Source: Lachnospiraceae bacterium (lineage in GTDB: Bacteria; Bacillota_A; Clostridia; Lachnospirales; Lachnospiraceae). Taken from it: a stretch of 64,000 bases of DNA. The translations under genes and the position numbers were made by a program. Every line of letters starts with the position of its first letter. Within the stretch, counting starts at the first letter, position 1. The notes under the pieces were generated by a model. The model was not told the DNA's origin. It searched no databases and saw only the letters and a program-made list of their open reading frames with translations. Shown here piece after piece: positions 42,462 through 51,378 of this stretch. The stretch is taken from positions 1-64,000 of the forward strand of contig QXWX01000010.1 in the NCBI GenBank assembly GCA_009911175.1, written 5' to 3'.

Positions 42462-43109
42462 ATGAAAACGAACACAATAATAACAATCGGCAGACAATAT
42501 GGAAGTGCCGGAAGAGAGATTGGCTACAAGATCGCGGATGATCTTGGAATCAAACTTTATGATAAAGAAATGCTCGCAAGAGCGGCAAAAGAGAGCGGGA
42601 TCTGCGAGGAGATCTTCGAAAACCATGATGAGAAGCCTACCAACAGCTTTTTGTATTCTCTTGTTATGGATACCTATTCCATGGGCTATACGGGAAATAC
42701 ATACACGGATATGCCCATCAACCATAAGGTATTTCTGGCACAGTTTGATGCCATCAAGAAGATTGCGGATGAAGGACCCTGTATTTTGGTCGGAAGATGT
42801 GCGGATTACGCACTGGAGTCTTATGATAATGTTGTCAGTGTTTTCATTCACGCGGACATGGACGCCCGCATACGCCGGATCGCGCGGATCTATGATCTGC
42901 CGGATAACAAAGCAAAGGATAAGATCGTTAAAACAGACAAGAAGCGCGCAAGCTATTATAACTATTATACGAATAAACGCTGGTCGGACGCTGTGAGCTA
43001 CGAATTATGCCTGAACAGCTCCCAGCTTGGAATTGAGGGTACAGCCCATATTATTGAAGAATATATTGTCAGGAAAGAAAGTCTCTCTTCAGAGCAGAGG
43101 AGAATTTAA
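42462..43109 (+). CDS. Cytidylate kinase-like family protein
   Basis: The 215-residue P-loop protein is of the cytidylate-kinase-like family (PF13189 type). It opens I-I-T-I-G-R-Q-Y-G-S-A-G-R-E-I-G near 6-21, which is the nucleotide loop, and continues with L-Y-D-K-E-M-L near 35 and I-L-V-G-R-C-A-D-Y near 107-115. It lacks the typical NMP-binding insertion of Cmk, so the substrate is uncertain. AAAGGAG is 11 bases before ATG 42462. It has its own promoter and ends before a bidirectional terminator. Confidence 0.82.
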   Translation: MKTNTIITIGRQYGSAGREIGYKIADDLGIKLYDKEMLARAAKESGICEEIFENHDEKPTNSFLYSLVMDTYSMGYTGNTYTDMPINHKVFLAQFDAIKKIADEGPCILVGRCADYALESYDNVVSVFIHADMDARIRRIARIYDLPDNKAKDKIVKTDKKRASYYNYYTNKRWSDAVSYELCLNSSQLGIEGTAHIIEEYIVRKESLSSEQRRI

Positions 43110-43160
43110 TATATAAATAATTTACAAGAGTAATATAAACATCAGAGCTAAGAATATCAG

Positions 43161-43203
43161 AAAAAGGATTCGGCAGAAGTCACAATCTGGCCGGATCCTT
43201 TTT
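43161..43203. terminator. Bidirectional terminator between convergent genes
   Basis: AAAAGGATTCGGC pairs with GCCGGATCCTTTT (one G-U), with A- and T-runs on the two sides. It separates the cytidylate-kinase-like gene (+) from the ttcA-like gene (-). Confidence 0.85.
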
Positions 43204-43206
43204 ACT

Positions 43207-43977
43207 TTATGGCCGGGAAAGCCTGTGGGCATCGCCGCCTGAGATTTTCCTGTAGGTATTACGTTCAGGCCATCCCTGGATATTTCCGCTCAGGATGGCA
43301 TGGAACATCCGCTCCTTGGCTCCGGGATGCTCTCGATTGAGCTGTTGGACCAGTTCCTTAGCGTACTGGCGTTTGGTATATCCGTCTACCGGACACTTTT
43401 TCTTCAAAGCAGGGAGATCGTATTGATGCTGAAAACCGATCACATCCGTCTCATTCAAGAACATCAGGGGACGTATGACGGTCAGGTCCATCCGATCCAG
43501 ATAGGTCTTTGGGGAAAAGGAATGGAACCTGCCTTCAAAAATGAGGGACAGGAGCATGGTTTCGATGATATCGTCCATATGATGACCGTAAGCCACCTTA
43601 TTGCAGCCCATTTCCTTCACAGCCTGATTCAGAGCGCCTTTGCGCATTTTCGCGCACAGAGAGCAGGGATTGGATTCCTTACGTACATCAAAGAGGATCT
43701 GGTAGATATCCGAAGCAACGACCCTGTATGGAACCTGCATCGTGCCGCATAATTCCCGGATGGGCTCCAAGTCAAAGTCCGGGAAGCCCAGATCCACGGT
43801 CACGGCGCTCAGTTCAAAATGCTGCGGATAAAACCGTTTCAGGCCATGGAGGGCATAGAGCAGGGTGAGGCTGTCTTTGCCGCCGGAGATCCCGACCGCA
43901 ATATGGTCTCCCTCCTGGATCATCGCATATTCATCAATCGCTTTTCTTGTAATGCTTAATAAACGTTGTAGCTGCAT
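43207..43977 (-). CDS. TtcA-family tRNA thiolation protein
   Basis: The ~256-residue PP-loop ATPase has S-G-G-K-D-S at 31-36 and the C105-x2-C108 pair plus C195 that would hold the [4Fe-4S] cluster of TtcA-type enzymes. The likely role is 2-thiolation of a tRNA cytidine, though a related PP-loop modification is possible. It lacks the C-terminal domains of the lysidine synthetase TilS. AAAGGA is about 11 bases before ATG 43977; an ATG at 43989 sits directly on that site. It follows the recombinase gene closely and probably shares its promoter. Confidence 0.85.
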   Translation of the reverse strand: MQLQRLLSITRKAIDEYAMIQEGDHIAVGISGGKDSLTLLYALHGLKRFYPQHFELSAVTVDLGFPDFDLEPIRELCGTMQVPYRVVASDIYQILFDVRKESNPCSLCAKMRKGALNQAVKEMGCNKVAYGHHMDDIIETMLLSLIFEGRFHSFSPKTYLDRMDLTVIRPLMFLNETDVIGFQHQYDLPALKKKCPVDGYTKRQYAKELVQQLNREHPGAKERMFHAILSGNIQGWPERNTYRKISGGDAHRLSRP

Positions 43978-43993
43978 ATCGGTTAACATCCTT

Positions 43994-45061
43994 TCATGGC
44001 TCCCGAAGCTTTACCGCGCCTGCGGCCTGCCTGCGGCGATTTTCATCAATTGCGGCATAATGCTTCTTTGTGGTATTAACATCCTTGTGCCCGAGTACAT
44101 CCGCCACCAGATAGATATCCCCGGTTTCCTTGTACAGGGTCGTGCCGTAGGTACTGCGCAGCTTATGAGGCGTAATTTTCTTATTCGGGGTGACCTCCCG
44201 GGCATACTTTTTGACCATGTTTTCTACGGCCTGTACGCCGATCCTGCGGCGCTGCGTGGACAAAAACAAGGCATTTTCATGGCCCGGCAGGGGAGTGACA
44301 GCCTTTCGGGTCGTATACAGATACATTTTCAGCGCTTCTTCCACTTCCTCACCGAAATATACAACCATCTCGTTGCCGCCTTTTCGGACAACCTTGATCC
44401 CGTTATTTTTAAAATCCACATCCTGGATATCCAGACCCACGCATTCCGAGACACGGATCCCGGTGCCCAGCAGCAGAATAATGATCGCAAAATCCCGGTT
44501 TTTCGTCTTTTCATAATATCGTCTGCGCTGGCCGGTGAACTCGCTGCCCCCATGCTCGATATAATCCAGGAGCATGGCCACCTCGTCCGTATCCAAACGG
44601 ATGATCGCCTTGTCATGGAGCTTCGGCATATCCACAAGCAGGGACGGATTCCTGGAAATGACCTGGCGCTTGAAGAAATAGCCGTAAAAACTCCTCAATG
44701 CGGACATTTTGCGGGATAATCCCTTTTCCGCATTGGTGATCTGTTTTTCCTCCGGATTCTTGTAGACCTTCAGATATTCCTGGTATTCCTCAATATCGAC
44801 CGGTTCGATGCGCTCCAGATCCTGTACCGTAAACTGATCCACGGTATAATTTTTGTAGACCGGGTTATTCTCCATCAAAAAATGGAAAAACACCCGGATG
44901 TCATAGGCATAAGAAATCCGGGTCCGTGTGGAAGTCTGCGGTTCCACAGCCCGGAAATAATCCTTTGCAAATGGAGGCAGCGTTTTTAAAATCTCGCGCA
45001 AACGCAAGGTATCATCAATATAAAGCTGCTCATGATATGTTTTTGTATTCGTATCAGCCAT
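43994..45061 (-). CDS. Xer-type tyrosine recombinase
   Basis: The 355-residue tyrosine recombinase has an N-terminal core-binding SAM-like domain (about 15-135) and a catalytic domain with R203, H299-x2-R302, H325 and nucleophile Y335. No excisionase, phage or conjugation genes are near and it is co-oriented with a tRNA-modification gene. A resident chromosomal recombinase (XerC/XerD-like) is therefore more plausible than an element integrase. Whether it is the chromosome-dimer recombinase cannot be told here. GGGGAGG precedes ATG 45061 and a strong promoter lies at 45098-45126. Confidence 0.88.
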   Translation of the reverse strand: MADTNTKTYHEQLYIDDTLRLREILKTLPPFAKDYFRAVEPQTSTRTRISYAYDIRVFFHFLMENNPVYKNYTVDQFTVQDLERIEPVDIEEYQEYLKVYKNPEEKQITNAEKGLSRKMSALRSFYGYFFKRQVISRNPSLLVDMPKLHDKAIIRLDTDEVAMLLDYIEHGGSEFTGQRRRYYEKTKNRDFAIIILLLGTGIRVSECVGLDIQDVDFKNNGIKVVRKGGNEMVVYFGEEVEEALKMYLYTTRKAVTPLPGHENALFLSTQRRRIGVQAVENMVKKYAREVTPNKKITPHKLRSTYGTTLYKETGDIYLVADVLGHKDVNTTKKHYAAIDENRRRQAAGAVKLREP

Positions 45062-45097
45062 GAATCAAAACCTCCCCAAAATCAATGAACTTGCCAT

Positions 45098-45126
45098 ATT
45101 ATAGCATGGATCGTCATATTTGTCTA
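45098..45126 (-). promoter_or_regulatory. Promoter of the recombinase-ttcA unit
   Basis: On the minus strand TAGACA (45126-45121) and TATAAT (45103-45098) have a 17-bp spacer. Confidence 0.7.
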
Positions 45127-45235
45127 TAGATCTTTTGGAAAAATCGGTATTTGTCGTATAGATCTATTTTGCTGATTCTGTTACTGTCCACATCATAAAA
45201 AGAACGTAAATTAAGAAGAAAGCTAATTCGCATAT

Positions 45236-45280
45236 AAAAAACCGTATGCAATTCTGAATGTACAACCAGAACTGCATACG
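45236..45280 (-). terminator. Leftward intrinsic terminator
   Basis: CGTATGCAATTCTG (45243-45256) pairs with 45267-45280 (one mismatch). On the minus strand the stem is followed by a run of six T. It lies upstream of the recombinase promoter, so it must end some other leftward transcript, probably the one from the promoter at 45849-45877. Confidence 0.7.
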
Positions 45281-45367
45281 ATCTTTTATAAAAATATAAA
45301 GGTGTAATATGAAAAGATCTGTACGCAAAAATCTTTTCATCAATCAAAAACCCGGTCGCTGATATCA

Positions 45368-45407
45368 ATGGGAACATTCCAAGGAAATGGCCAAGATCAC
45401 TTATCAG
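45368..45407 (+). pseudogene. Fragment of rsfS 5' end, inverted relative to the intact gene
   Basis: ATG 45368 begins a stretch nearly identical to the first ~13 codons of rsfS (intact gene at 47160 on the minus strand), apart from an extra G after the ATG and scattered changes after codon 10. The match includes a 20-base-plus identical core starting AACATTCCAAGGAAATGGCC. The frame is broken and nothing rsfS-like follows. It looks like the footprint of a small inverted duplication. Confidence 0.7.
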
Positions 45408-45820
45408 GCGGGCTTTTTGATCCGCGCGGCAGTCATCTTTGTGTACATGTGGGGACATGTACAATGCTGGCTTCACTGCTTCGCGGGAATGAATTTATAT
45501 CAAATAACGTGGGGACGTATATTGATATCCGGTAGGCTGCTCCTGCATTCCATGGAATGGGGATCCACGCATGAAGGACACATGAAATTACGTAAAGCAC
45601 CGATCTTCGGTACCGCACAATATATTGTTCTATTAATCAGAGCGGTAAAACAAAAAAACAGCTTCTTTTTTTGGTGTGTATTATTGTATACAAAATTATG
45701 GAGTTATTTTTGCGGCTTTACAGAAAAAGCCAAAAATCACAATTAGCATTGTATACATGTATTCTTCTACAGGCGAAAATAAAAAAACGTAAAATTAATC
45801 ACGAGAAACAAATGAGTATA

Positions 45821-45877
45821 TAAACAAGTGTTCGCACCTGCATTATTAAGTATATATCAGGAACGTTTGTTTGTCAA
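45821..45877 (-). promoter_or_regulatory. Leftward SOS-like promoter with two LexA-like boxes
   Basis: On the minus strand TTGACA (45877-45872) and TATACT (45854-45849) have a 17-bp spacer. A LexA-like box CAAACAAACGTTCC (45873-45860) lies in the spacer and overlaps the -35; another, CGAACACTTGTTTA (45834-45821), lies just after the start point. Both match 8-9 of the 10 fixed positions of the Bacillus SOS box CGAAC-N4-GTTCG. Confidence 0.6.
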
Positions 45878-45891
45878 TCATTATTTTAAAT

Positions 45892-45982
45892 TTTGCAGAT
45901 AAAAAATCAAGATGCGAAGCATCGGCAGACGGCTTTGCCGACTGTTTTTGCGCATGTGAGTAAAATGACTGTGAATAGTAAC
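45892..45982 (-). repeat. Half-copy of the palindromic element upstream of lexA
   Basis: Read on the minus strand it begins GTTACTATTCACAGTC and continues with GCGCAAAAACAG, a CGGCAAAGCCG hairpin, CTGCCG and CTTGATTTTTT, in the same order as the left half of 25531-25726. The matching right half is absent. A GATGC-TTC-GCATC hairpin followed by T-run could terminate leftward transcription. Confidence 0.75.
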
Positions 45983-46008
45983 CGATAAAAAGTATGACTC
46001 GAAAAATC

Positions 46009-46061
46009 CGAACATATTTTCGCAACAAGTGTTTGCTTTTTCGGCGGGACTATGCTATCAT
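46009..46061 (+). promoter_or_regulatory. lexA promoter and operators
   Basis: TTGCTT (46033-46038) and TATCAT (46056-46061) have a 17-bp spacer. CGAACATATTTTCG at 46009-46022 and GCAACAAGTGTTTG at 46022-46035 match the SOS box at 9 and 8 of 10 fixed positions, the second overlapping the -35. Autorepression is expected. Confidence 0.6.
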
Positions 46062-46110
46062 AATATCAGATTATAAATTCGTTGATTCCATTTACCAGGA
46101 GGTATATTTT

Positions 46111-46728
46111 ATGTCACAGGGAAAGATCACTAAAAAGCAGGAAGAGATTTTATCATACATAAAGGATCAGATTTTATGCCGCGGGTTTCCGCCGTCGGTC
46201 CGGGAGATCTGCGAGGCCGTGCATCTGAAGTCCACTTCTTCTGTCCACTCTCATCTTGAGACCCTGGAAAAGAACGGCTATATCCACCGGGATCCGACCA
46301 AGCCGCGCGCGATCGAGATCCTGGACGATACATTCAATCTGACCCGCCGCGAGGTGGTGAATGTACCGATCATCGGTCATATTGCGGCCGGGGAGCCTCT
46401 CCTTGCCCAGCAGAATATTGAGAACTATTTTCCGGTACCCATGGAAATGCTGCCCAACAAGCAGACCTATCTCCTCATCGTACACGGGGAAAGCATGGTG
46501 AACGCCGGAATCCTGAGCGGCGATTATGTCCTGGTCCAGGAGCAGAATACGGCTTCTGACGGAGATATGGTGGTTGCCCTGATCGAAGACAGCGCCACGG
46601 TCAAGACCTTTTATAAGGAAGACGGTTATATCCGCCTGCAGCCGGAGAATGACTACATGGATCCGATCATTGTTCAGAACCCTCTCATCTTAGGCAAGGT
46701 GATCGGGATCTTTCGCTTCTTTGATTAA
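46111..46728 (+). CDS. lexA: SOS repressor LexA
   Basis: The 205-residue LexA has an N-terminal winged helix (K-K-Q-E-E-I-L-S-Y-I, P-P-S-V-R-E-I-C, S-T-S-S-V-H-S-H-L) and a C-terminal self-cleavage domain. Cleavage falls between A93 and G94 (H-I-A-A-G-E-P); the catalytic dyad is S128 (G-E-S-M) and K165 (A-T-V-K-T). RecA filaments trigger autolysis and release SOS genes. AGGAGG precedes ATG 46111. Two LexA-like boxes lie in its own promoter. In Bacillus the divergent gene is the division inhibitor yneA; no such gene is visible here. Confidence 0.97.
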   Translation: MSQGKITKKQEEILSYIKDQILCRGFPPSVREICEAVHLKSTSSVHSHLETLEKNGYIHRDPTKPRAIEILDDTFNLTRREVVNVPIIGHIAAGEPLLAQQNIENYFPVPMEMLPNKQTYLLIVHGESMVNAGILSGDYVLVQEQNTASDGDMVVALIEDSATVKTFYKEDGYIRLQPENDYMDPIIVQNPLILGKVIGIFRFFD

Positions 46729-46786
46729 AAAAGAATCCAACTGTACGGTTAAAGTCCCTTTCGAGGATTGCGGCCGTACAGTTGGA
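46729..46786 (-). terminator. Terminator of the rsfS-side operon
   Basis: CCAACTGTACGG (46737-46748) pairs perfectly with 46774-46785. On the minus strand the stem is followed by ATTCTTTTTT, so it ends the leftward operon; it also separates it from convergent lexA. Confidence 0.8.
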
Positions 46787-46800
46787 GACTTCTCCTGTTA

Positions 46801-47160
46801 TTATCGACTTTCCAGAGTCTCGATCCCGATGGTCTTTCCGTCCCGCCAGATGCGCTCCAGGTCATAGAAGAGACGATTTTCCCGGTCAAAGACATGTACG
46901 ATGATGTCACCAAAATCCAGCAACACCCATCTGCCGGTTCCGTATCCTTCTCTCTGCTTTACGGAATACCCTGCTTTTTCCAGTTCCTCCTCCACGTTGT
47001 CTACCATAGCGCGGATCTGGCTTTCATTGGAGCCGCTTGCGATGAGAAAATAATCGGCAAGCACGGATATGCCTTCAATGTCTATGATCTTAATATTCTC
47101 GCCCTTCTTATCCTCTAATGCACGATAAGCGATCTTGGCCATTTCCTTGGAATGTTCCAT
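46801..47160 (-). CDS. rsfS: Ribosomal silencing factor RsfS
   Basis: The 119-residue RsfS/YbeB protein has the family pattern A-L-E-D-K-K-G-E-N-I then V-L-A-D-Y-F-L-I-A-S-G-S-N near 34-46, Y-G-T-G-R-W-V-L-L-D-F-G-D-I-I-V-H-V-F near 78-96. It binds L14 and blocks subunit joining when nutrients are low. AAAAGGAGG precedes ATG 47160. It is the last gene of the nadD-yqeK-rsfS set. A fragment of its 5' end is present at 45368. Confidence 0.95.
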   Translation of the reverse strand: MEHSKEMAKIAYRALEDKKGENIKIIDIEGISVLADYFLIASGSNESQIRAMVDNVEEELEKAGYSVKQREGYGTGRWVLLDFGDIIVHVFDRENRLFYDLERIWRDGKTIGIETLESR

Positions 47161-47250
47161 TGCATTCCCTCCTTTTATACAATTTGTCAATAAAATATAA
47201 AAATCTGCCGGCAGGTCTGCTGCTTCCGATAGGTTGAACAATATGCTGCT

Positions 47251-47814
47251 CTAATCTTTATAATACTCATAGGTCATCCGGGTCAGGGGATCTATGGGCC
47301 GTTTTGATTTTTCCAGGTAATTTAGCGTGGCTGCAGCGCACTTGCAGACAGCCTGGTCAATATCTGTAAAAGACAGCTTCCGGATCTCCGGCAGGCCCGG
47401 AATCATTTTCCGGCCGGGTTCCACATAATCCGCCAGATAGATGATCTTATCCAGCATCGACATATGAGGCCGTCCGGTAGTATGATACCGAATCGCATCT
47501 AAAATCCTGGGATTGTCGATCCCGTACTTGTTTTCGGCCAGATATGCGCCGAGCCTGGCATGGATCAGTGCAGGGACTTCTACTTCTGCCCTTTCCAGCC
47601 TGATCTCATGCTTCCGGCACAGCCGGAGCTGCTTTTCAATGGAGCTGTACTTTCCGCAGTCATGCAAAAGTCCGGCTGTCAGCGCTTCCTCCAGGTTTTC
47701 ATCATACCGCATTGCAAGAGACGCAGCCGTATACATGACCCCGAGTGTATGCTGATAACGTTCTTTTTTCAGCTTATTTTTCAATTTCTCGCGAATTTTC
47801 TCCAAGTCTGCCAT
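47251..47814 (-). CDS. yqeK: YqeK-type HD-domain hydrolase
   Basis: The 187-residue HD protein has H22, the H51-D52 pair in A-G-L-L-H-D-C-G-K and later metal ligands near R-Y-H-T-T-G (about 108-113) and L-A-D-Y (about 126-129). Relatives hydrolyse symmetrical diadenosine tetraphosphate to ADP. It sits between nadD and rsfS, the standard Firmicute order. Confidence 0.92.
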   Translation of the reverse strand: MADLEKIREKLKNKLKKERYQHTLGVMYTAASLAMRYDENLEEALTAGLLHDCGKYSSIEKQLRLCRKHEIRLERAEVEVPALIHARLGAYLAENKYGIDNPRILDAIRYHTTGRPHMSMLDKIIYLADYVEPGRKMIPGLPEIRKLSFTDIDQAVCKCAAATLNYLEKSKRPIDPLTRMTYEYYKD

Positions 47815-47835
47815 GGTCCAAATCCCCTTTTTGAT

Positions 47836-47850
47836 GTTTACTATTCACAG
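47836..47850. repeat. End-motif remnant of the palindromic repeat
   Basis: GTTTACTATTCACAG abuts the nadD stop codon and matches the end of the lexA-side element at 13 of 15 bases. No second end is visible in the 20-base spacer. Confidence 0.4.
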
Positions 47851-48465
47851 TCAGATAGAAGTTTTTTGATACAAGTGATTTTCTTTGATATACTCTGCTG
47901 CCGCGTCTGTCACCATATAATAAATGCTCTTCCCCTGGGAAACCCGCTTCCGGAGCGTAGTCGAGGAAATCTCCAGCAGGGGAGCTCTCAGGATTCGGAT
48001 TTTCGCTCCATACGCACTCTCCAGATACTGAATCTGTTTTTCCATATCCGCCGCATCCTTGTCATCCCGCATGGCAGCCAGGATCGTGCAGGTGGGAAAG
48101 ATCTCACGGAAATGCTTCCAGGTCTCGATCGCAAATAAAGAATCCGCCCCTAAAATGAAATAAAATTCATATTCCGGATAAAGCGCATTCAGCTCCCGCA
48201 TGGTCTGATAGGTATAGGAATGTTCGTTTTCTTTTGCCTCATGCAGACAGAGCTTAAAATATAGGACCTCCCGGATGGACAGCCGGATCATCTCCACGCG
48301 GTGCCGCAGTGCCTCCTTTTCCTCCGTCTGCTGCTTGTGCGGGGGATTGCCGTTGGGCAGATACCAGATCTCATCCAGTCCGAATTCCTCATATGCAAAT
48401 TCTCCCAACAGCAGATGTCCGATATGGATCGGGTCAAATGTCCCGCCCATGATACCGACCTTCAT
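47851..48465 (-). CDS. nadD: Nicotinate-nucleotide adenylyltransferase
   Basis: The 204-residue NadD has the nucleotidyltransferase motif G-G-T-F-D-P-I-H-I-G-H at 7-17 and a C-terminal I-S-S-T-T-L-R-K-R near 177. It makes deamido-NAD from nicotinate mononucleotide and ATP. ATG 48465 follows AGGTGG; an upstream in-frame extension overlaps the yhbY end and is rejected. The gene is nine bases from yhbY. Confidence 0.95.
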   Translation of the reverse strand: MKVGIMGGTFDPIHIGHLLLGEFAYEEFGLDEIWYLPNGNPPHKQQTEEKEALRHRVEMIRLSIREVLYFKLCLHEAKENEHSYTYQTMRELNALYPEYEFYFILGADSLFAIETWKHFREIFPTCTILAAMRDDKDAADMEKQIQYLESAYGAKIRILRAPLLEISSTTLRKRVSQGKSIYYMVTDAAAEYIKENHLYQKTSI

Positions 48466-48473
48466 CCCGCCAC

Positions 48474-48785
48474 CTAAGCCTTCTTGGAGGATGAGGAGGG
48501 CCATACGATCTTCTTTTTATCGTCTTTGCCTTCCTTATATAAAACAATCTTCTTCCCGATCACCTGGACAACCTGGGACCGGGTACGCTCCGCCACCAGT
48601 TCGGCAAGCTCCCGCGGGTCGTCCGCACAGTTCTGGAGCACACTGATCTTAATGAGTTCCCTTGCATCCAATGCTTCTGCGATGGCCTGGGTGAGTCCCG
48701 GCGTCATGCTGGATTTTCCGATCTGAAAGATAGGATCCATGGTCATGGCAAGACTTTTTAAATAGGCTCTCTGCTTTGTTGTCAT
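48474..48785 (-). CDS. yhbY: YhbY-family CRM-domain RNA-binding protein
   Basis: The 103-residue protein has a CRM domain (L-T-x-K-Q-R-A-Y-L-K-S-L-A near the start, then Q-I-G-K-S-S-M-T-P-G near 21-30, K-I-S-V-L-Q-N near 46, Q-V-I-G-K-K-I-V-L-Y near 74-83). The C-terminal tail is Lys/Ser-rich. It associates with pre-50S particles. It lies between obg and nadD as in other Clostridia. Confidence 0.93.
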   Translation of the reverse strand: MTTKQRAYLKSLAMTMDPIFQIGKSSMTPGLTQAIAEALDARELIKISVLQNCADDPRELAELVAERTRSQVVQVIGKKIVLYKEGKDDKKKIVWPSSSSKKA

Positions 48786-48875
48786 ATCTATCCTTCTCCT
48801 GTTCTAATCGTTACGAACTGTTTCAAAATAATACATATCTTGCGCAATCTATACATATTATTTCGCGACAGTTCC

Positions 48876-50189
<1,314 letters not shown>

Positions 50190-50247
50190 CTAATATACTA
50201 CGGTATAAAAAAGGCAGGAAATACTTCCTGCCTTGTAGGGACTACAA

Positions 50248-50532
50248 TTATTCTGCCTTCGGATAGATAGAAACCTGCTTCTTATCTCTTCCCTTTCTCT
50301 CAAAACGTACAACACCGTCAACCAGTGCGAACAAGGTATCATCGCCGCCGCGTCCTACGTTCATGCCCGGATGGATCTTCGTTCCGCGCTGTCTGTACAG
50401 GATGTTACCCGCCTTTACGAATTGTCCGTCAGCCCTCTTGGCACCTAATCTTTTTGACTCGGAGTCACGTCCGTTCCTTGTGGAACCAACTCCCTTTTTA
50501 TGAGCAAAAAACTGAAGGTTCAGATTCATCAT
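50248..50532 (-). CDS. rpmA: 50S ribosomal protein L27
   Basis: The 94-residue L27 (93 if the second ATG at 50529 is used) has the Firmicute-specific N-terminal extension [13 protein letters not shown]. Prp cleaves it after the second Phe so that the mature Ala-His-Lys end can reach the peptidyl-transferase centre. The prp gene is directly upstream. AGGAGG is about ten bases before the first ATG. Confidence 0.97.
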   Translation of the reverse strand: MMNLNLQFFAHKKGVGSTRNGRDSESKRLGAKRADGQFVKAGNILYRQRGTKIHPGMNVGRGGDDTLFALVDGVVRFERKGRDKKQVSIYPKAE

Positions 50533-50537
50533 GATAA

Positions 50538-50870
50538 TTACACCTCCTTGAAAATGATATCAATGTATGGTTCATATTCGCTGTTCTCCTCCAGACTCTC
50601 CAGACCAAGAATCATGGTATTGACCAGCAGATCCGCATCATGGGAAGGCCGTCTGCGGAAACGGAACTCAATGGTTCCCTCTTCCTCGTCGCTGACATGG
50701 CTTGTCTCATCCTCCGTATATGCTTCCAATGCGTTCATGGTATTGATCACCAGCATGGAAACCGCCGCGCATACGACATCCTTTCCTGGATCTGAGAACT
50801 CAGCATGTCCGCTCACGTCAAAGCCTGTATACACATGATGTTCATTCATATAAATGGTAATCCGGATCAT
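50538..50870 (-). CDS. prp: Ribosomal-processing cysteine protease Prp
   Basis: The 110-residue protease carries the catalytic dyad H22 (S-G-H-A-E-F) and C34 (D-V-V-C-A-A-V-S) of the Prp/YsxB family. It removes the N-terminal extension of L27, encoded five bases downstream. The remainder is the usual acidic central loop ([13 protein letters not shown]). It is co-transcribed with rplU and rpmA. Confidence 0.96.
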   Translation of the reverse strand: MIRITIYMNEHHVYTGFDVSGHAEFSDPGKDVVCAAVSMLVINTMNALEAYTEDETSHVSDEEEGTIEFRFRRRPSHDADLLVNTMILGLESLEENSEYEPYIDIIFKEV

Positions 50871-50876
50871 CTTTGA

Positions 50877-51185
50877 TTATGCGTTGATCTTTTCAATCTT
50901 AACTGCTGTGTACTGCTGTCTGTGGCCGTTCTTTTTGTGGTATCCTGTTTTTCTCTTGTACTTGTAGACAATGACCTTTTTACCCTTGCCGTCACCCAGC
51001 ACGGATGCGGTTACGGTCGCTCCGTCTACAACAGGGTTTCCAACAACGAGACTCTCATTATTCACCGCAAGTACCTGGTCAAATGTATAAGTCTCTCCAG
51101 CTTCTACACCAAGCTTTTCTACTTTAATGATATCGCCTTCGGATACTTTGTACTGTTTACCACCTGTTGCTATGATCGCGTACAT
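50877..51185 (-). CDS. rplU: 50S ribosomal protein L21
   Basis: The 102-residue L21 starts [13 protein letters not shown] and has the [16 protein letters not shown] block near 75-90. It binds 23S rRNA early in assembly. AGGAGG precedes ATG 51185. It is the first gene of rplU-prp-rpmA, with a structured leader and strong promoter upstream. Confidence 0.97.
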   Translation of the reverse strand: MYAIIATGGKQYKVSEGDIIKVEKLGVEAGETYTFDQVLAVNNESLVVGNPVVDGATVTASVLGDGKGKKVIVYKYKRKTGYHKKNGHRQQYTAVKIEKINA

Positions 51186-51343
51186 ATGGCACCTCCTATT
51201 ATCATTACTCGCCAGCTGCGGTGTCCGCATTCCCGTATCGCAGATCATATTCGTCTGATCTGCCGAACACCTGACCGTCAGGGACATCACATATCACATA
51301 AAATCAGGTTGCGGAACTTTGTAAACCTCGCTGTGCGGCATAC
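51186..51343 (-). promoter_or_regulatory. L21 leader RNA
   Basis: The ~150-nt transcript leader contains GCAGATCA / TGATCTGC (8-bp hairpin, 51261-51240 region) enclosed by GGTGT / ACACC, just before the rplU ribosome site. Position and shape fit the L21 leader family of Firmicutes, thought to allow autoregulation by L21. No covariance search was made. Confidence 0.6.
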
Positions 51344-51349
51344 TCATAA

Positions 51350-51378
51350 AATATACCATGGGGATTTTATAAAGTCAA
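51350..51378 (-). promoter_or_regulatory. Promoter of the rplU-prp-rpmA operon
   Basis: On the minus strand TTGACT (51378-51373) and TATATT (51355-51350) have a 17-bp spacer. The -35 lies in the last codons of the upstream amidohydrolase gene. Confidence 0.7.

Larger units (their letters stand above)
45062..46110. other. AT-rich 1-kb spacer between recombinase and lexA
   Basis: No convincing protein gene is seen. The spacer holds, from left to right: the recombinase promoter (-), a leftward terminator, a fragment similar to the rsfS 5' end, several palindromes (45442-45463; 45546-45559), AT-rich inverted repeats, a strong leftward promoter with two LexA-like boxes, a half-copy of the palindromic element, and the lexA promoter/operator. 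Open frames at 45387-45746 (+) and 45433-45618 (-) lack ribosome sites and family resemblance. Confidence 0.7.

Noticed and set aside
43994..45061. Integrase of a prophage or integrative element
   Set aside because: No phage, conjugation, excisionase or tRNA attachment site is near; the gene is co-directional with a tRNA-modification gene, so a resident Xer-type enzyme is more likely.
45673..45700. dif-like sequence GGTGTGTATTA...TTATGG near the Xer-type gene
   Set aside because: Left arm resembles dif but the centre is 12 bp rather than 6 and the right arm matches poorly.
45387..45746. 119-codon open frame on + in the lexA spacer
   Set aside because: No ribosome site, no family resemblance, and its beginning is the broken rsfS fragment; composition is like the surrounding non-coding DNA.
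45696..45758. 20-codon hydrophobic frame (MYTMLIVIFGFFCK...) behind the SOS-like promoter
   Set aside because: Too short and with only a weak AGAAGA ribosome site; mentioned in a finding but not annotated as a gene.
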